DNA from: Pantoea septica
GTDB taxonomy: Bacteria > Pseudomonadota > Gammaproteobacteria > Enterobacterales > Enterobacteriaceae
Assembly (NCBI RefSeq): GCF_002095575.1
Contig: NZ_MLJJ01000007.1
Span: 83,022 to 147,021, forward strand
DNA length: 64,000 nucleotides
Direction: 5' to 3'
The position numbers were made by a program, and so were the translations under genes. Within the stretch, counting starts at the first letter, position 1; every line of letters begins with the position of its first letter. Below, one piece after another: positions 16,311-24,499 of the stretch. The notes beneath the pieces are model-generated. The model had not been told where the DNA came from and did not search any database. It was given only the letters and a program-made list of their open reading frames with translations.

Positions 16311-16985
16311 ATGACACCATTGAAAGAGATTGGCGAATGCCTGGTAATTGACGGCGATGATGAATACTTTTTCCGTCCGTCCCTGATAGCCATGTCGAGT
16401 ATTGGTGAGCCCGGCGAGATTGTTTCAACGTTCCATGCGCTACACAGCAACGAGGCAACGACATTACTGCGCCGAGCCTATGATGCTTATGGAGCCATTC
16501 CCCACTGGGTGACCGAGTACGCTAAGCGGCCTGAGTTCACCAAGCCAGCAATATATGCCGCTATGGATGTGTTAACCGCCTGCTGTAATCGTGACGCTTC
16601 ACCGCTGGTGGGTGTGCTGGTGCCGAGCAAAACCAAAAAGCGAACCTTCCTGCATCGTCGCGGAAAGATGCCAGCCACAGACATGATTATCTTTGCGCAG
16701 TCCCTGATGATACACGGCATTATCGGCAAGGCTAAAGTGCGCCGGCTTCAGCGCCATGAGGACGGGCAGACCACCAGCGAATTCAACGCATTCGAGTACA
16801 TCAGCGCCGCTCGTAATCACTTTGGTATGAGCAGAGATGAAGCGGAACAGCTTACCATGACCGAGTTCACCATGCTGCTGGCGGCCAAGTATCCTGATCA
16901 GAAGGGCTTTACGCGGGAAGAGTACGAGCAGGTAGCTGATGATTATTTCGAGCGAAAGGCACGGAAGCTGGCCAAGGCTGCGTAA
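16311..16985 (+). CDS. DUF6246-like phage protein, possible tail assembly chaperone
   Basis: 224 residues, soluble. MTPLKEIGECLVIDGDDEYFFRPS and the C-terminal SRDEAEQLTMTEFTMLLAAK resemble proteins annotated DUF6246 next to tape measure genes of lambdoid prophages. The C-terminal pattern recalls lambda GT-type tail chaperones. Here it lies downstream rather than upstream of the tape measure. The family assignment is from memory and moderate. Confidence 0.6.
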   Translation: MTPLKEIGECLVIDGDDEYFFRPSLIAMSSIGEPGEIVSTFHALHSNEATTLLRRAYDAYGAIPHWVTEYAKRPEFTKPAIYAAMDVLTACCNRDASPLVGVLVPSKTKKRTFLHRRGKMPATDMIIFAQSLMIHGIIGKAKVRRLQRHEDGQTTSEFNAFEYISAARNHFGMSRDEAEQLTMTEFTMLLAAKYPDQKGFTREEYEQVADDYFERKARKLAKAA

Positions 16986-17084
16986 GAAGTCAGTTGCTCT
17001 CGGGATGCCATGAAAAATACAAACGCAACAAGATGACCACTCCACCCAAAAGGTAGCGCCATCGGTGTTGATGGCGCATATATA

Positions 17085-17327
17085 TTACGCTGGCTTACCG
17101 TTGAAAGCCTTATTGCCAGCAATCGCAGCTTTGGCTTTAGCTTTTGGCAGAGGCTTACTAGCAATTACAGGAACGCGATTAAGGATGAAGCGAACATCAT
17201 CAGCATTCAGGGGAATCCCATTGTCTTGAAAAGTCCCGGCAATAGCGTTTGCCCCCATTCCTTCGCCATCCATTTCAACAATACGATTAACATTGCCATG
17301 GAAAAAGATACTTTCTTTAACTTTCAT
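17085..17327 (-). CDS. Hypothetical small protein, possible HTH
   Basis: 80 residues from the ATG at 17,327, with GAGGT eight bases upstream (a GTG three codons earlier is less likely). MGANAIAGTFQDNGIPL and DDVRFIL resemble a helix-turn-helix like those in resolvase C-termini. The tail is Lys/Ala-rich. Opposite orientation to the tail module. Confidence 0.6.
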   Translation of the reverse strand: MKVKESIFFHGNVNRIVEMDGEGMGANAIAGTFQDNGIPLNADDVRFILNRVPVIASKPLPKAKAKAAIAGNKAFNGKPA

Positions 17328-17744
17328 AGGTAGCACCTCGTTGAGAGTGTCATGGGAGTAAGAGCGCCTTACTCATACTAAATAAAAATGCGCTAAAGTG
17401 TACGAGTGTTTAAAATCCACACGATTAATTAATTTCTTTATAAGTGAATATCAATGAGTTACGAGGTTAATTACTAGTTTTTGGATAGTTAGTGCGCTGA
17501 CACTGGTAGCCACATTCAGCATAAAGAGTGCCTGAACATTCACTGTAAACTGATGAGTACACAACCCTTGAACGATAGACGATCGAGATGGCACCATAGC
17601 AGATTACCATTCAGACTATGAGCTCTTGTGTTCGTAGTTATATGCTGTATATTTAAACAGTATTAACTGTTTAAACGATCAGTAACCAAATCTCTGCAAA
17701 AGATATTACATTAGGATTTTTCATATTAAACCGGATGTCTATCT
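17328..17744. other. Non-coding stretch before the cargo pair
   Basis: About 415 AT-rich bases with no credible gene. The part near 17,500-17,555 (CAGCATAAAGAGTGCCTGAA and ACTGTAAAC) is a diverged copy of 20,160-20,215, so the cargo genes are bracketed by related sequence. A promoter for the 17,745 gene probably lies in the last 100 bases. Confidence 0.4.
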
Positions 17745-18788
17745 ATGCTATCGGAAAAGGCAGTTATTACTTTTTATAATATCAATAAAGCTGGTTATTA
17801 CGCACAAGGTAGTAAGCAACCAGCTTTTGGCGGTGTGTTGGAGACGCTGAGTGATTTGCAACGCTGGGCGAAGCCTAAAAAGTTAAAGCAGACAAAAACT
17901 TACGAGGCTAATGAAGAACGATATCCTTGCTATCTTGTGGATGCGAAAAAGAACGGTGATGACTGGGCTCTTCTGATGTGGAATGAAATTCCTTCTAATG
18001 GTCAACAGGTGCCTTCAATAAGTGAAACAGCTCAATTCGGAGCTGATCCTGAAGTTATTCTGAACCCTTTACAGCAGGGCAGCATTCCCGGCTACGCCAC
18101 TTATTTCTGGTTGCTTCCAGACAAGAACCTTTTGGCAACGGTACGACTTCATAACAAACTAACTTCGCAGGCTTCCCTGCAGTATTACCTTCAGTGTTTT
18201 CTTAAACAGTCCTCTCAGCATGTTGTGTCTAAACCCTTCACGAATGAAGACGGAAGCGTTGAAGTCCAGATAACAGGATACAAAAGCGACCCTTCAGATC
18301 CTGATGAAGAGAAAAAGCACTACAACCCCAGATTTAGTTCCAGCTTGGTTAGGAATGGAGGAAAGCATGAGGTCATACGACAGAATGCCGAGAAAATTAA
18401 GAAAATTGAGAGGGTTGTTGAGCTTGACTTAGCTAAACCAGAGCAGCTTGGCTTATGGCAAAAAATGCTTCAGGTTGTCCATTTAGATGCCCCTCAAGGT
18501 GCAGGGATCAGTACTAAAGTCAGATATACAGTAGCACCAGACATCACGCTCAAAGATGTCAACGCAATGATTGACGACTGGGAAGCTGACCCAAGCGAGG
18601 TTAACGATTACGGCTTCTATTTCGAAGGTGAAACCAATAAGCCATACTGGTTAAGTAAATCGCTTGCCCGTATGGATTTTGAGCTAGAGCTTGAGCGAGA
18701 AAACGTAGAATTTGTACAGCTGGAATCTCTGCTGAACGATTTAGTGAAGAAGAAAAATACTATCTTAAAAGGTGCCGGATTGTTATGA
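17745..18788 (+). CDS. Unrecognised 347-residue protein, first gene of a two-gene cargo pair
   Basis: A soluble alpha/beta protein without signal peptide or membrane segment. N-terminal half has a Trp/Tyr-rich pattern (TFYNINKAGYYAQGS, WALLMWNEIP, YFWLLPDKNLLATVRLH). The C-terminal half is charged (IDDWEADPSEVNDYGFYFEG). I recognise no family. Its stop overlaps the start of the next, membrane-protein gene by four bases. The location, an accessory slot of a satellite, is where defence genes are common. A sensor or regulator role for the membrane partner is speculation. Confidence 0.72.
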   Translation: MLSEKAVITFYNINKAGYYAQGSKQPAFGGVLETLSDLQRWAKPKKLKQTKTYEANEERYPCYLVDAKKNGDDWALLMWNEIPSNGQQVPSISETAQFGADPEVILNPLQQGSIPGYATYFWLLPDKNLLATVRLHNKLTSQASLQYYLQCFLKQSSQHVVSKPFTNEDGSVEVQITGYKSDPSDPDEEKKHYNPRFSSSLVRNGGKHEVIRQNAEKIKKIERVVELDLAKPEQLGLWQKMLQVVHLDAPQGAGISTKVRYTVAPDITLKDVNAMIDDWEADPSEVNDYGFYFEGETNKPYWLSKSLARMDFELELERENVEFVQLESLLNDLVKKKNTILKGAGLL

Positions 18789-19291
18789 ATTTAAAAGCGG
18801 TCATAGGATTAACATGTATAGCAATTGTGCTTCTTGCGGGATACCTAGGAAGAAACGTTGCCTTTGTACTCCAATGGCCGCTATTTGAAGCACTTAGGAC
18901 GACAGCATCAATTATTTTTGCTGTGGTAGGCGCTTGGTTTGCAATCATCTACCCTGAAAGGTTAAAAAAATCTTTTCGGGGAGGTACAGCTGAAAATAGT
19001 GGACCAGGCATACATAGACTATTCACTCCGATTGTTCACTCAACTGCGATCCTAGCCACAGTTCTAGTTACAGGCGTTGTGGCACCTTTGCTCAAACAAT
19101 TTGATTGGGTATTGTCGCACCGAGAAATATTCCGAGGGCTATCCTATGGACTGCTGGTTTTTTTGACTTTATGGCAGCTTTTAACGGTTTTGTTTAGCTT
19201 AATCGGTCCAGACATGGTTAAACGTCATGTCTCGAAACAAGATCGGGCAGATGAGGCTGCAAATTCCGTATTGCCGGCCAAGAAGGAATAA
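18785..19291 (+). CDS. Four-TM membrane protein, second gene of the cargo pair
   Basis: 168 residues with four predicted membrane helices (about 5-25, 33-55, 80-103 and 115-137) and a basic loop after TM2 (YPERLKKSFRG). The C-terminal tail is short and charged. It is translationally coupled to the upstream soluble protein. Many abortive-infection systems pair a soluble sensor with a small membrane effector, but no known family is identified here. Confidence 0.72.
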   Translation: MNLKAVIGLTCIAIVLLAGYLGRNVAFVLQWPLFEALRTTASIIFAVVGAWFAIIYPERLKKSFRGGTAENSGPGIHRLFTPIVHSTAILATVLVTGVVAPLLKQFDWVLSHREIFRGLSYGLLVFLTLWQLLTVLFSLIGPDMVKRHVSKQDRADEAANSVLPAKKE

Positions 19292-19309
19292 AAATTATTG
19301 GTTCGTAAT

Positions 19310-19512
19310 TTTGAGGCAAAACCTGCTTTTTTTCTTCCAAGCGCTATAAATATCCTTATCCTATGCCTTACCTGTCTTAGTCTGTAAACCAGCCTCATTA
19401 AGCCGTTCAGCGATGATGCGATCATTGTCAAAGCCTTGTGCGATTGTCTCTTTCACCACACTGATCACCGCCTGTTCATCGTATGGCAAAGTTGCGCTGA
19501 CAGTGTGGCAGT
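19310..19512 (-). pseudogene. Decayed copy of the C-terminal part of the RHH-type gene at 21,085
   Basis: The minus strand here is a diverged copy of the 3' half of the gene at 21,085-21,519. Shared blocks include GCGATGATGCGATCATTG and TGTTCATCGTATGGCAAA. Stop codons interrupt it and the N-terminal half is missing. It marks an old duplication or cargo replacement event next to the two-gene pair. Confidence 0.65.
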
Positions 19513-19516
19513 AGTA

Positions 19517-19951
19517 CTAATTTTTTCCTTTAAAGAGATCGTATTCATCCCATGCTGCAAAGCCTATTGGTCTCTTGGGCTCCTCAGGATTTAAACGCTT
19601 TTTCTTTATCAACAAAACATTAATCTGGCTGACGTGCTGTACTAGTTCAACAGGGCTACCATCTTCAAGTTGGCCTATGAAAGAAATAAGAGAGGGGTTC
19701 CAGTAGCCGATATCTGTAAAGTGGAATTCAATACTTCTGCCAAAGCTAGCTAATTGGCCGCCTACCTCGTGCTCGTTATCGAGGTCACGGTGAAAGTCGT
19801 TTATCCAGCATATCAATCGACGGTGAAACTCATCTGCAAGATTGTGATTTTTAGGTGGGTGAATTACTGGGAGCCTGTTCATGTTGTCCATTATGGCTTG
19901 CATGTTTTCTAGGCCGGCGCTAGACAAGCCAAAAAGATTTTTATCAGTCAT
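19517..19951 (-). CDS. DUF6173 family protein
   Basis: 144 residues, soluble. RRLICWINDFHRDLDNEHEV, SFGRSIEFHFTDIGYWNP and VQHVSQINVLLIKKK match DUF6173 proteins. These small proteins are common in mobile elements and have no established role. It lies between the decayed repeat and an AT-rich gap, as an isolated leftward gene. Confidence 0.75.
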   Translation of the reverse strand: MTDKNLFGLSSAGLENMQAIMDNMNRLPVIHPPKNHNLADEFHRRLICWINDFHRDLDNEHEVGGQLASFGRSIEFHFTDIGYWNPSLISFIGQLEDGSPVELVQHVSQINVLLIKKKRLNPEEPKRPIGFAAWDEYDLFKGKN

Positions 19952-20189
19952 CGCTCATCCTTATCAGAGTATAGAAGGGAACTCATTAATACAAAGAGAT
20001 GTCCTGCCGCGAGCACCCTATTGATTTGAACGCCACGCTAGCGGCTATCGGGCTGGTTACAGTGAAAAGACCGCACCGATTATCGCATACAGAACCCCAT
20101 AAAACCTAATTTACAGGAGCGGATTGCACAACCAAAAGCTGAATGTAATGATCGCTAGTAGATTGACGCCACCAGCAGCATTTAGCATA

Positions 20190-20222
20190 AAAAAGGCCTG
20201 ACGTTTACTGTAAACAGGCGGG
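20190..20222 (+). terminator. Hairpin with GTTTAC/GTAAAC stem (candidate terminator)
   Basis: GCCTG-ACGTTTACTGTAAA-CAGGC forms an extended stem preceded by an A run, so it could terminate leftward transcription. It is part of the sequence duplicated near 17,520. Confidence 0.45.
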
Positions 20223-20228
20223 TTAGAA

Positions 20229-20447
20229 ATGATTGACCGACGTACTATTGAGATGACGCTGCTACAGATTGCCCACCAGAATGGAGAGCCGTTGGACAGG
20301 CACACGCTTTACACAATCCGAAACGGAGTAGCACAGGCCCTACAGGCGAAAGAGCGCCACCGTCAAAGGATGGCAGCGTCAGAGTTCAAATGGCAGAAAC
20401 CGGCTGGAAGAAGAAATATTAAGCGTCAGGGTGCAGATGATTATTGA
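20229..20447 (+). CDS. Hypothetical small basic protein
   Basis: 72 residues, helical, with a basic C-terminus (KWQKPAGRRNIKRQ). The ribosome binding site is poor and the 3' end overlaps the convergent membrane protein gene by 29 bases. Could be spurious. Confidence 0.38.
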   Translation: MIDRRTIEMTLLQIAHQNGEPLDRHTLYTIRNGVAQALQAKERHRQRMAASEFKWQKPAGRRNIKRQGADDY

Positions 20448-21042
20448 GCGTCTTAATTAGAAGGACAGCTGTGTTCCCCAAGGAACCAATATCTGAAATC
20501 TGGTGTGCTTGGAAGGTTGTTAACTTGCCGATATTCATGGTTAGGGAAACATCAATACCATCGAGAACCAGCATAGACGTGGCATGGCTCTGTGAAGCTA
20601 AAGCTAGGGACAACTTCTCTATTTTGCTTGAATCCGCATCGCTAATGGTAACCGTTAAAGATTCAGGCTCAGAACCAATGCGCCTTACGTAGGTATATGA
20701 AAGGGCATTTCCTGTAATTGAATAGTATTCCTGTTGATTGAATGGCGCCGAGGTTAGATCAAGCCTAAGCCATTCATTCTGCTTTGATAATGGATAGTTC
20801 CTGCGGTTTTTCTCGGCTTCCTTTTTGTCTAATCTGTAAAAGTTATAGCCAGCCAGAGTTAAGGCACAAATAAGCGATATTCCCCCTCCGCTTCCTACGC
20901 CGCCATGGTGTGAGCAAGCTCCCTGTATACCAATTGAAGGTGACTGCCAGCCATCTGAACACCCACCACCCAATAAAGCTTTCATTCCAAAAAACACAGT
21001 AACAAACACAATACCTGGAACTAGCCAAAAGCGTTTTTTCAT
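20419..21042 (-). CDS. Membrane protein with a C-x18-C-S-H-H-G-G-V motif
   Basis: 207 residues. Two hydrophobic segments (about 5-22 and 52-70) flank a short segment containing CSDGWQSPSI and GACSHHGGVG, which resembles the Cys/His motif of DUF3761-type small proteins. A soluble C-terminal domain of about 130 residues follows. The Cys/His motif lies in the loop between the two segments and could bind a metal or heme. Function unknown. Confidence 0.65.
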   Translation of the reverse strand: MKKRFWLVPGIVFVTVFFGMKALLGGGCSDGWQSPSIGIQGACSHHGGVGSGGGISLICALTLAGYNFYRLDKKEAEKNRRNYPLSKQNEWLRLDLTSAPFNQQEYYSITGNALSYTYVRRIGSEPESLTVTISDADSSKIEKLSLALASQSHATSMLVLDGIDVSLTMNIGKLTTFQAHQISDIGSLGNTAVLLIKTLNNHLHPDA

Positions 21043-21084
21043 TTTTCATCCATGCAACATCAATAAGCCTACCCGTTCAGGTTA

Positions 21085-21519
21085 CTAATTTCTGAGCATG
21101 GCCGCATCGACTTTAGCTTTATGGTCTGCCTGACGTTTCCATGCGCTATATATATCTTTAGTCCACGCCTTACCAGCTTTCGTCTGATAGCCTGCATCGT
21201 TAAGTCGTTCTGCGATGATGCGACCATTGTCAAAGCCCTGATTGATAGTCTCTGCAATGATGCGGATCACCTCCTGTTCATCGTATGGCAAACCCGGCAC
21301 ACCCTGCTTACCGATGATAAGAGCAGCCGCGGCCACTTCCATACGTTCCACCAGCGACATTAAGCGAGCGTTAGGATTAGTCTCTGGCAGGCTCATCTTC
21401 TGCCGAATAGCATCGACCAGCCATGCTGTTTTATCACCACCAGCAGCGCTAACAGCATCAGTAAAAGCTTCGCTTAGTTCGGCTGGTACACGGAAAGTAA
21501 CGGAAAGGGATTTGCTCAT
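21085..21519 (-). CDS. RHH-type DNA-binding protein with recombinase-like C-terminus
   Basis: 144 residues. The N-terminal MSKSLSVTFRVPAELSEAF with DKTAWLVDAIRQKM is a ribbon-helix-helix pattern. The C-terminal IIAERLNDAGYQTKAGKAWT resembles the HTH found in serine recombinase accessory domains. It lies 69 bp from iteron cluster 2, so control of replication or partition is plausible. A decayed partial copy is at 19,310-19,512. Confidence 0.72.
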   Translation of the reverse strand: MSKSLSVTFRVPAELSEAFTDAVSAAGGDKTAWLVDAIRQKMSLPETNPNARLMSLVERMEVAAAALIIGKQGVPGLPYDEQEVIRIIAETINQGFDNGRIIAERLNDAGYQTKAGKAWTKDIYSAWKRQADHKAKVDAAMLRN

Positions 21520-21587
21520 AGGTCACCAGCATCAGGGGAGAAGTGAGCATTTTAGCATCGTAAGACAGTGTAAGACATGAAAAATTG

Positions 21588-21706
21588 TTGGTTCATACTG
21601 TCCCGTTGTTGGTTCAATTGGGGGCTGTGTTGGTTCACTTTTTCCAAAATAAACCTTACAAAACAAGAATCTTTACAAATTGAACCAACTGAACCAACTG
21701 AACTAC
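21588..21706. repeat. Iteron cluster 2, inverted counterpart of cluster 1
   Basis: TTGGTTCA at 21,588, 21,609 and 21,630, then a 43-bp AT-rich spacer, then TGAACCAA at 21,681, 21,690 and the variant TGAACTAC at 21,699. Read on the other strand, this matches cluster 1: a 9-bp-period arm with one variant box, the same spacer length, and a wider-spaced arm. The spacers also share TAAGG and TTG-TTT positions. P4 needs ori and crr in cis, both bound by alpha; this is the likely partner site. Confidence 0.72.
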
Positions 21707-21907
21707 ATGTTTTTGCATATATATAACGCAAGCGCGGCCTAAGGCTCATCATGCGCTTTCCTATTTGATGATCCAGATCTTTCAGTATCTATAAGACATA
21801 TCAAAACATCTGGATCAGCTATCTAGGTCAGCGTCAAAGTAGAAGTGTGACGCAGTCATTAATCGCTGTTTAAAAAATGGGCTGACTTTGAGGTCATAAA
21901 AACATTT

Positions 21908-21926
21908 GGGGGTACTTTTGGGGGTA
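21908..21926 (+). repeat. Integrase arm-type site pair, right end of E1
   Basis: Two GGGGGTA boxes, 12-bp period, nearly identical to 755-773. They lie 62 bp before the candidate attR core. Confidence 0.55.
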
Positions 21927-21987
21927 TGTGGAATTATATAATGCATAAAAAACATTATATAACATATACATATGTTTTATTATTCAA

Positions 21988-21997
21988 TCCTGCAGGG
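21988..21997 (+). other. attR core of E1 / left end of E2 (candidate)
   Basis: TCCTGCAGGG identical to 624-633 of argW. The flanks match poorly, so the call rests on the arm sites on its left and on a second integrase remnant, with its own arm pair, to its right. Confidence 0.42.
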
Positions 21998-22117
21998 CGC
22001 CATATGTTAGCCCACCTAAGTATTTTAAAGTCCAGTCAACTCTTCAACTTCAAATACTTACCTTCCTTTTGTAGCCCGTTAACGTACACCGTCATATTTC
22101 AAAACCCACGCTGTTTT

Positions 22118-22136
22118 GTTGGTACCTGTGTTGGTA
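22118..22136 (+). repeat. Arm-type site pair of the second integrase
   Basis: Two GTTGGTA boxes with a 12-bp period in the same 19-bp layout as the E1 arm sites, 46 bp before the integrase remnant. Confidence 0.5.
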
Positions 22137-22181
22137 TTTTAAGTTCGAAAATGCAGATACCATCAGAAGATGGGTTTTAGT

Positions 22182-22743
22182 ATGGCGCTCACTGAGTTAA
22201 CAATAAGAAATACAAAGCCTTCTGATAAACCTGTCAAATTGACAGACGGTAATGGTATGCATCATTCCCGGAAAGCGACAACCTATGAAGGGGGTAAAAT
22301 ATTCTGCAAGAGGGGCAAAGATGAAAACCCCACATCTGGCTCCACTAAGCACTCAAGCTAAAGCGCTCCTGGAAGAGCTTCACTCGATCAGTAGTGATAA
22401 AGAACTTATGTTCAATAGTTTTACCAGGGACGACAAACTTGTCAGTGCAAACACCCTCAACAAAGCACTCAGGACGATGGGCTACGATACGAAAGCAGAA
22501 GCCTGCGGGCATGGTGTCAGGACTATAGCGTGTGCCTTAATCGAATCGGGGTTATGGTCGAGAGATGCTGTGGAAAGACAAATCAGCCACCAGGAACGCA
22601 ACAGTGTCCGAGCTGCATACATACATCAAGCGGAGCATTTGGAAGAACGGAGACTTATGTTGCAATGGTGGGCTGACTACCTCGAAGCATGTAAAAAAGG
22701 GGCACTAACACCTTTCTCCTTTTCAAAAGGTTCAGGATTTTGA
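22182..22743 (+). pseudogene. Remnant of a second P4-type integrase
   Basis: The first 24 codons (MALTELTIRNTKPSDKPVKL, then DGNG) are an integrase N-terminus. An internal deletion and frameshift then join to the catalytic C-terminus in another frame (GHGVRTIA, QISHQERNSVRAAY, RLMLQWWADYLEA). The first catalytic Arg region is missing and the HGFRH box is altered. The gene cannot be active and marks the start of a second element inserted in tandem at argW. Confidence 0.85.
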
Positions 22744-22998
22744 GACGGATAATTATCCTGTAAACAGGAACTTCTTGAGATTTACATTCTAAATAAATTT
22801 CTTATCTATTGATTCACTTTGTCCAAAAGCAAAGCGCAATTGATAAAGAATAGTTGCTTACTTGTTAAGGCACTCTACTTTGATGGGAAAAACGCCATAA
22901 CCTTTTCGAATAACTGAACGTTAAGGAAAATATTAATTTCAGGATTGCGGTAAAATTGTATGATAGTTACTTATTTAACTGAAAGGGATTGATTTGGA

Positions 22999-23802
22999 AT
23001 GAAAGGAATCGATAAAAGACTAATCATCTTCACCACAAAAAAAAGATTCAATGACAGAAATGCCGATGACATGCAAAGTGGCGACATGGATGTTGATACA
23101 CTGAAAAAGCATTATCATCTTGGACAAGTATCAACTTTCATAGACTGGAATACTTTTGGTCCCTCTTATCAGCATCCCGCTACTAACTCCATCCGGCCAG
23201 TTAGTAGAGAAAGAGCCATAGGGATGTTATACGATGAACTGAGATCTCAGGGCTATGTCTTTTCTTTCCGAGGACCATACCAGGGCTTGATCATAGATCT
23301 TTTCAATCATATGCAGCGCAGTAATGGAAAAGATTATCAGCATCCGACTATGAACAATGCCTACAGAAATCTCATTTTGAGTGACAACTCTGCCGATAGC
23401 ACATTATCCATAATTAAAAACACTATCGAGCAATTTGATTTCAACAAGTCCGAATTGACGAAAGAACATTCTTCAGCTGTGTTATCTAAAAGCCATTTAC
23501 CTAAATACACAAGATGGAAAGATTTCATCAATGGTATGGGGATTACCGTCCATGACATAAACAGCACAGAAATTTCTATCGAAAGCTTGACCTTCCAGGG
23601 AAATAAATATACTGCGGTTGTCAAATACAGAGCACAAGACCATTTTGGCTTAGATAAAGAAGATATATTAAAGGCTAAATTCAACTCTATTACTTTCTTT
23701 AGAATATGGTTCGTTTTACAGAGGGCTAAGCATTTGACTCAAAAGCCATTTTTCACAAATTTCGAAGCCACTATAACATTGACAGGAGAAAACAATGTTT
23801 AA
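22999..23802 (+). CDS. DUF3289 (YPO3983 family) protein, copy A
   Basis: 267 residues. Shares with copies B-D the framework DRNADDMQSGDM, RGPYQGL, the NGMGITVHD block, VKYRAQDHFGLD, and the end FFRIWFVLQRAKHL with FFTNFEATI. It is the most divergent copy. DUF3289 proteins are found in Yersinia, Pantoea and Erwinia, often near type VI secretion effector islands. A toxin-like role is inferred, not shown. The stop overlaps the DUF943 start by eight bases. Confidence 0.85.
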   Translation: MKGIDKRLIIFTTKKRFNDRNADDMQSGDMDVDTLKKHYHLGQVSTFIDWNTFGPSYQHPATNSIRPVSRERAIGMLYDELRSQGYVFSFRGPYQGLIIDLFNHMQRSNGKDYQHPTMNNAYRNLILSDNSADSTLSIIKNTIEQFDFNKSELTKEHSSAVLSKSHLPKYTRWKDFINGMGITVHDINSTEISIESLTFQGNKYTAVVKYRAQDHFGLDKEDILKAKFNSITFFRIWFVLQRAKHLTQKPFFTNFEATITLTGENNV

Positions 23803-24247
23803 CTATAAAAGGATTGGAGTAATTTTAGTTTCTTTAATAATAGCATACTGCATATGGATTATTATAAGACCAGCTAAAATAGTCAGAATTGATAATGGTG
23901 CGGTTTTTGTAGAACATTTACCGATGACTACAGAAGGGAAACTAAACTGGTGGTTGAAAAACAGAGAGTTACTTGAGAATAAATATCACATCTTCAATAC
24001 CCCTAATAACTTCACAGTTACCGTCATGAATTTCGGTGGTTATGAAAAATTACCAACCGGAACCAGAGATGGTTCAATTGATGACTATACTTGCTTTAAT
24101 GATACTAATGGCGAGCATAAGAAATGTGTTTATAACAGCATAGCGTTAGTCGTTAGGGGTAGCCTAAATGGTAAAGTTTTTATAACAATAGACGGTAAAA
24201 CTTATCTTCAAACCGGTAATGATAAAGCTATAATTTATAAAAAGTAA
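23795..24247 (+). CDS. DUF943 family membrane-anchored protein, copy A
   Basis: 150 residues. One N-terminal membrane helix (about 6-23) and a C-terminal periplasmic-type domain with the family pattern LPMTTEGKLNWWLKN and two or more cysteines. Each DUF943 gene in the array follows and overlaps a DUF3289 gene. A partner or immunity role is an inference from this pairing. Confidence 0.85.
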   Translation: MFNYKRIGVILVSLIIAYCIWIIIRPAKIVRIDNGAVFVEHLPMTTEGKLNWWLKNRELLENKYHIFNTPNNFTVTVMNFGGYEKLPTGTRDGSIDDYTCFNDTNGEHKKCVYNSIALVVRGSLNGKVFITIDGKTYLQTGNDKAIIYKK

Positions 24248-24268
24248 GCCATGTAATCCAAGGCACAA

Positions 24269-24497
24269 TTGAAAATAAAAAATACTTTTAGCATTAATGC
24301 TTTTTACTCCTTTATCATTTGCCGATTCTAATGTTAAAGGTGCGGAAACAGCCGCGCTGAATTTCAACAAAGGGTATGTTGATTAGCTTATGCAGGATAA
24401 ATCTCATCTGACTGATTACTCATCCATTTCAAAATATGTAACAAGTGACACGATCAGTACTTTGAAGAAGCTATACTGCGGGGATAGCAATGATGTA
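24269..24497 (+). pseudogene. DUF3828-like protein remnant
   Basis: A signal-peptide-like start (LLALMLFTPLSFA) requires a frameshift after the first codons. An in-frame TAG follows NFNKGYVD, and then LMQDKSHLTDYSSISKYV and TLKKLYCGDSNDV recall DUF3828 proteins. It breaks off at about 24,497, where tape measure sequence begins. Confidence 0.6.
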
Positions 24498-24499
24498 GA

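Noticed and set aside
21926..22180. 84-codon plus-strand frame over the att region
   Set aside because: Low-complexity, no ribosome binding site, overlaps arm sites and att core.
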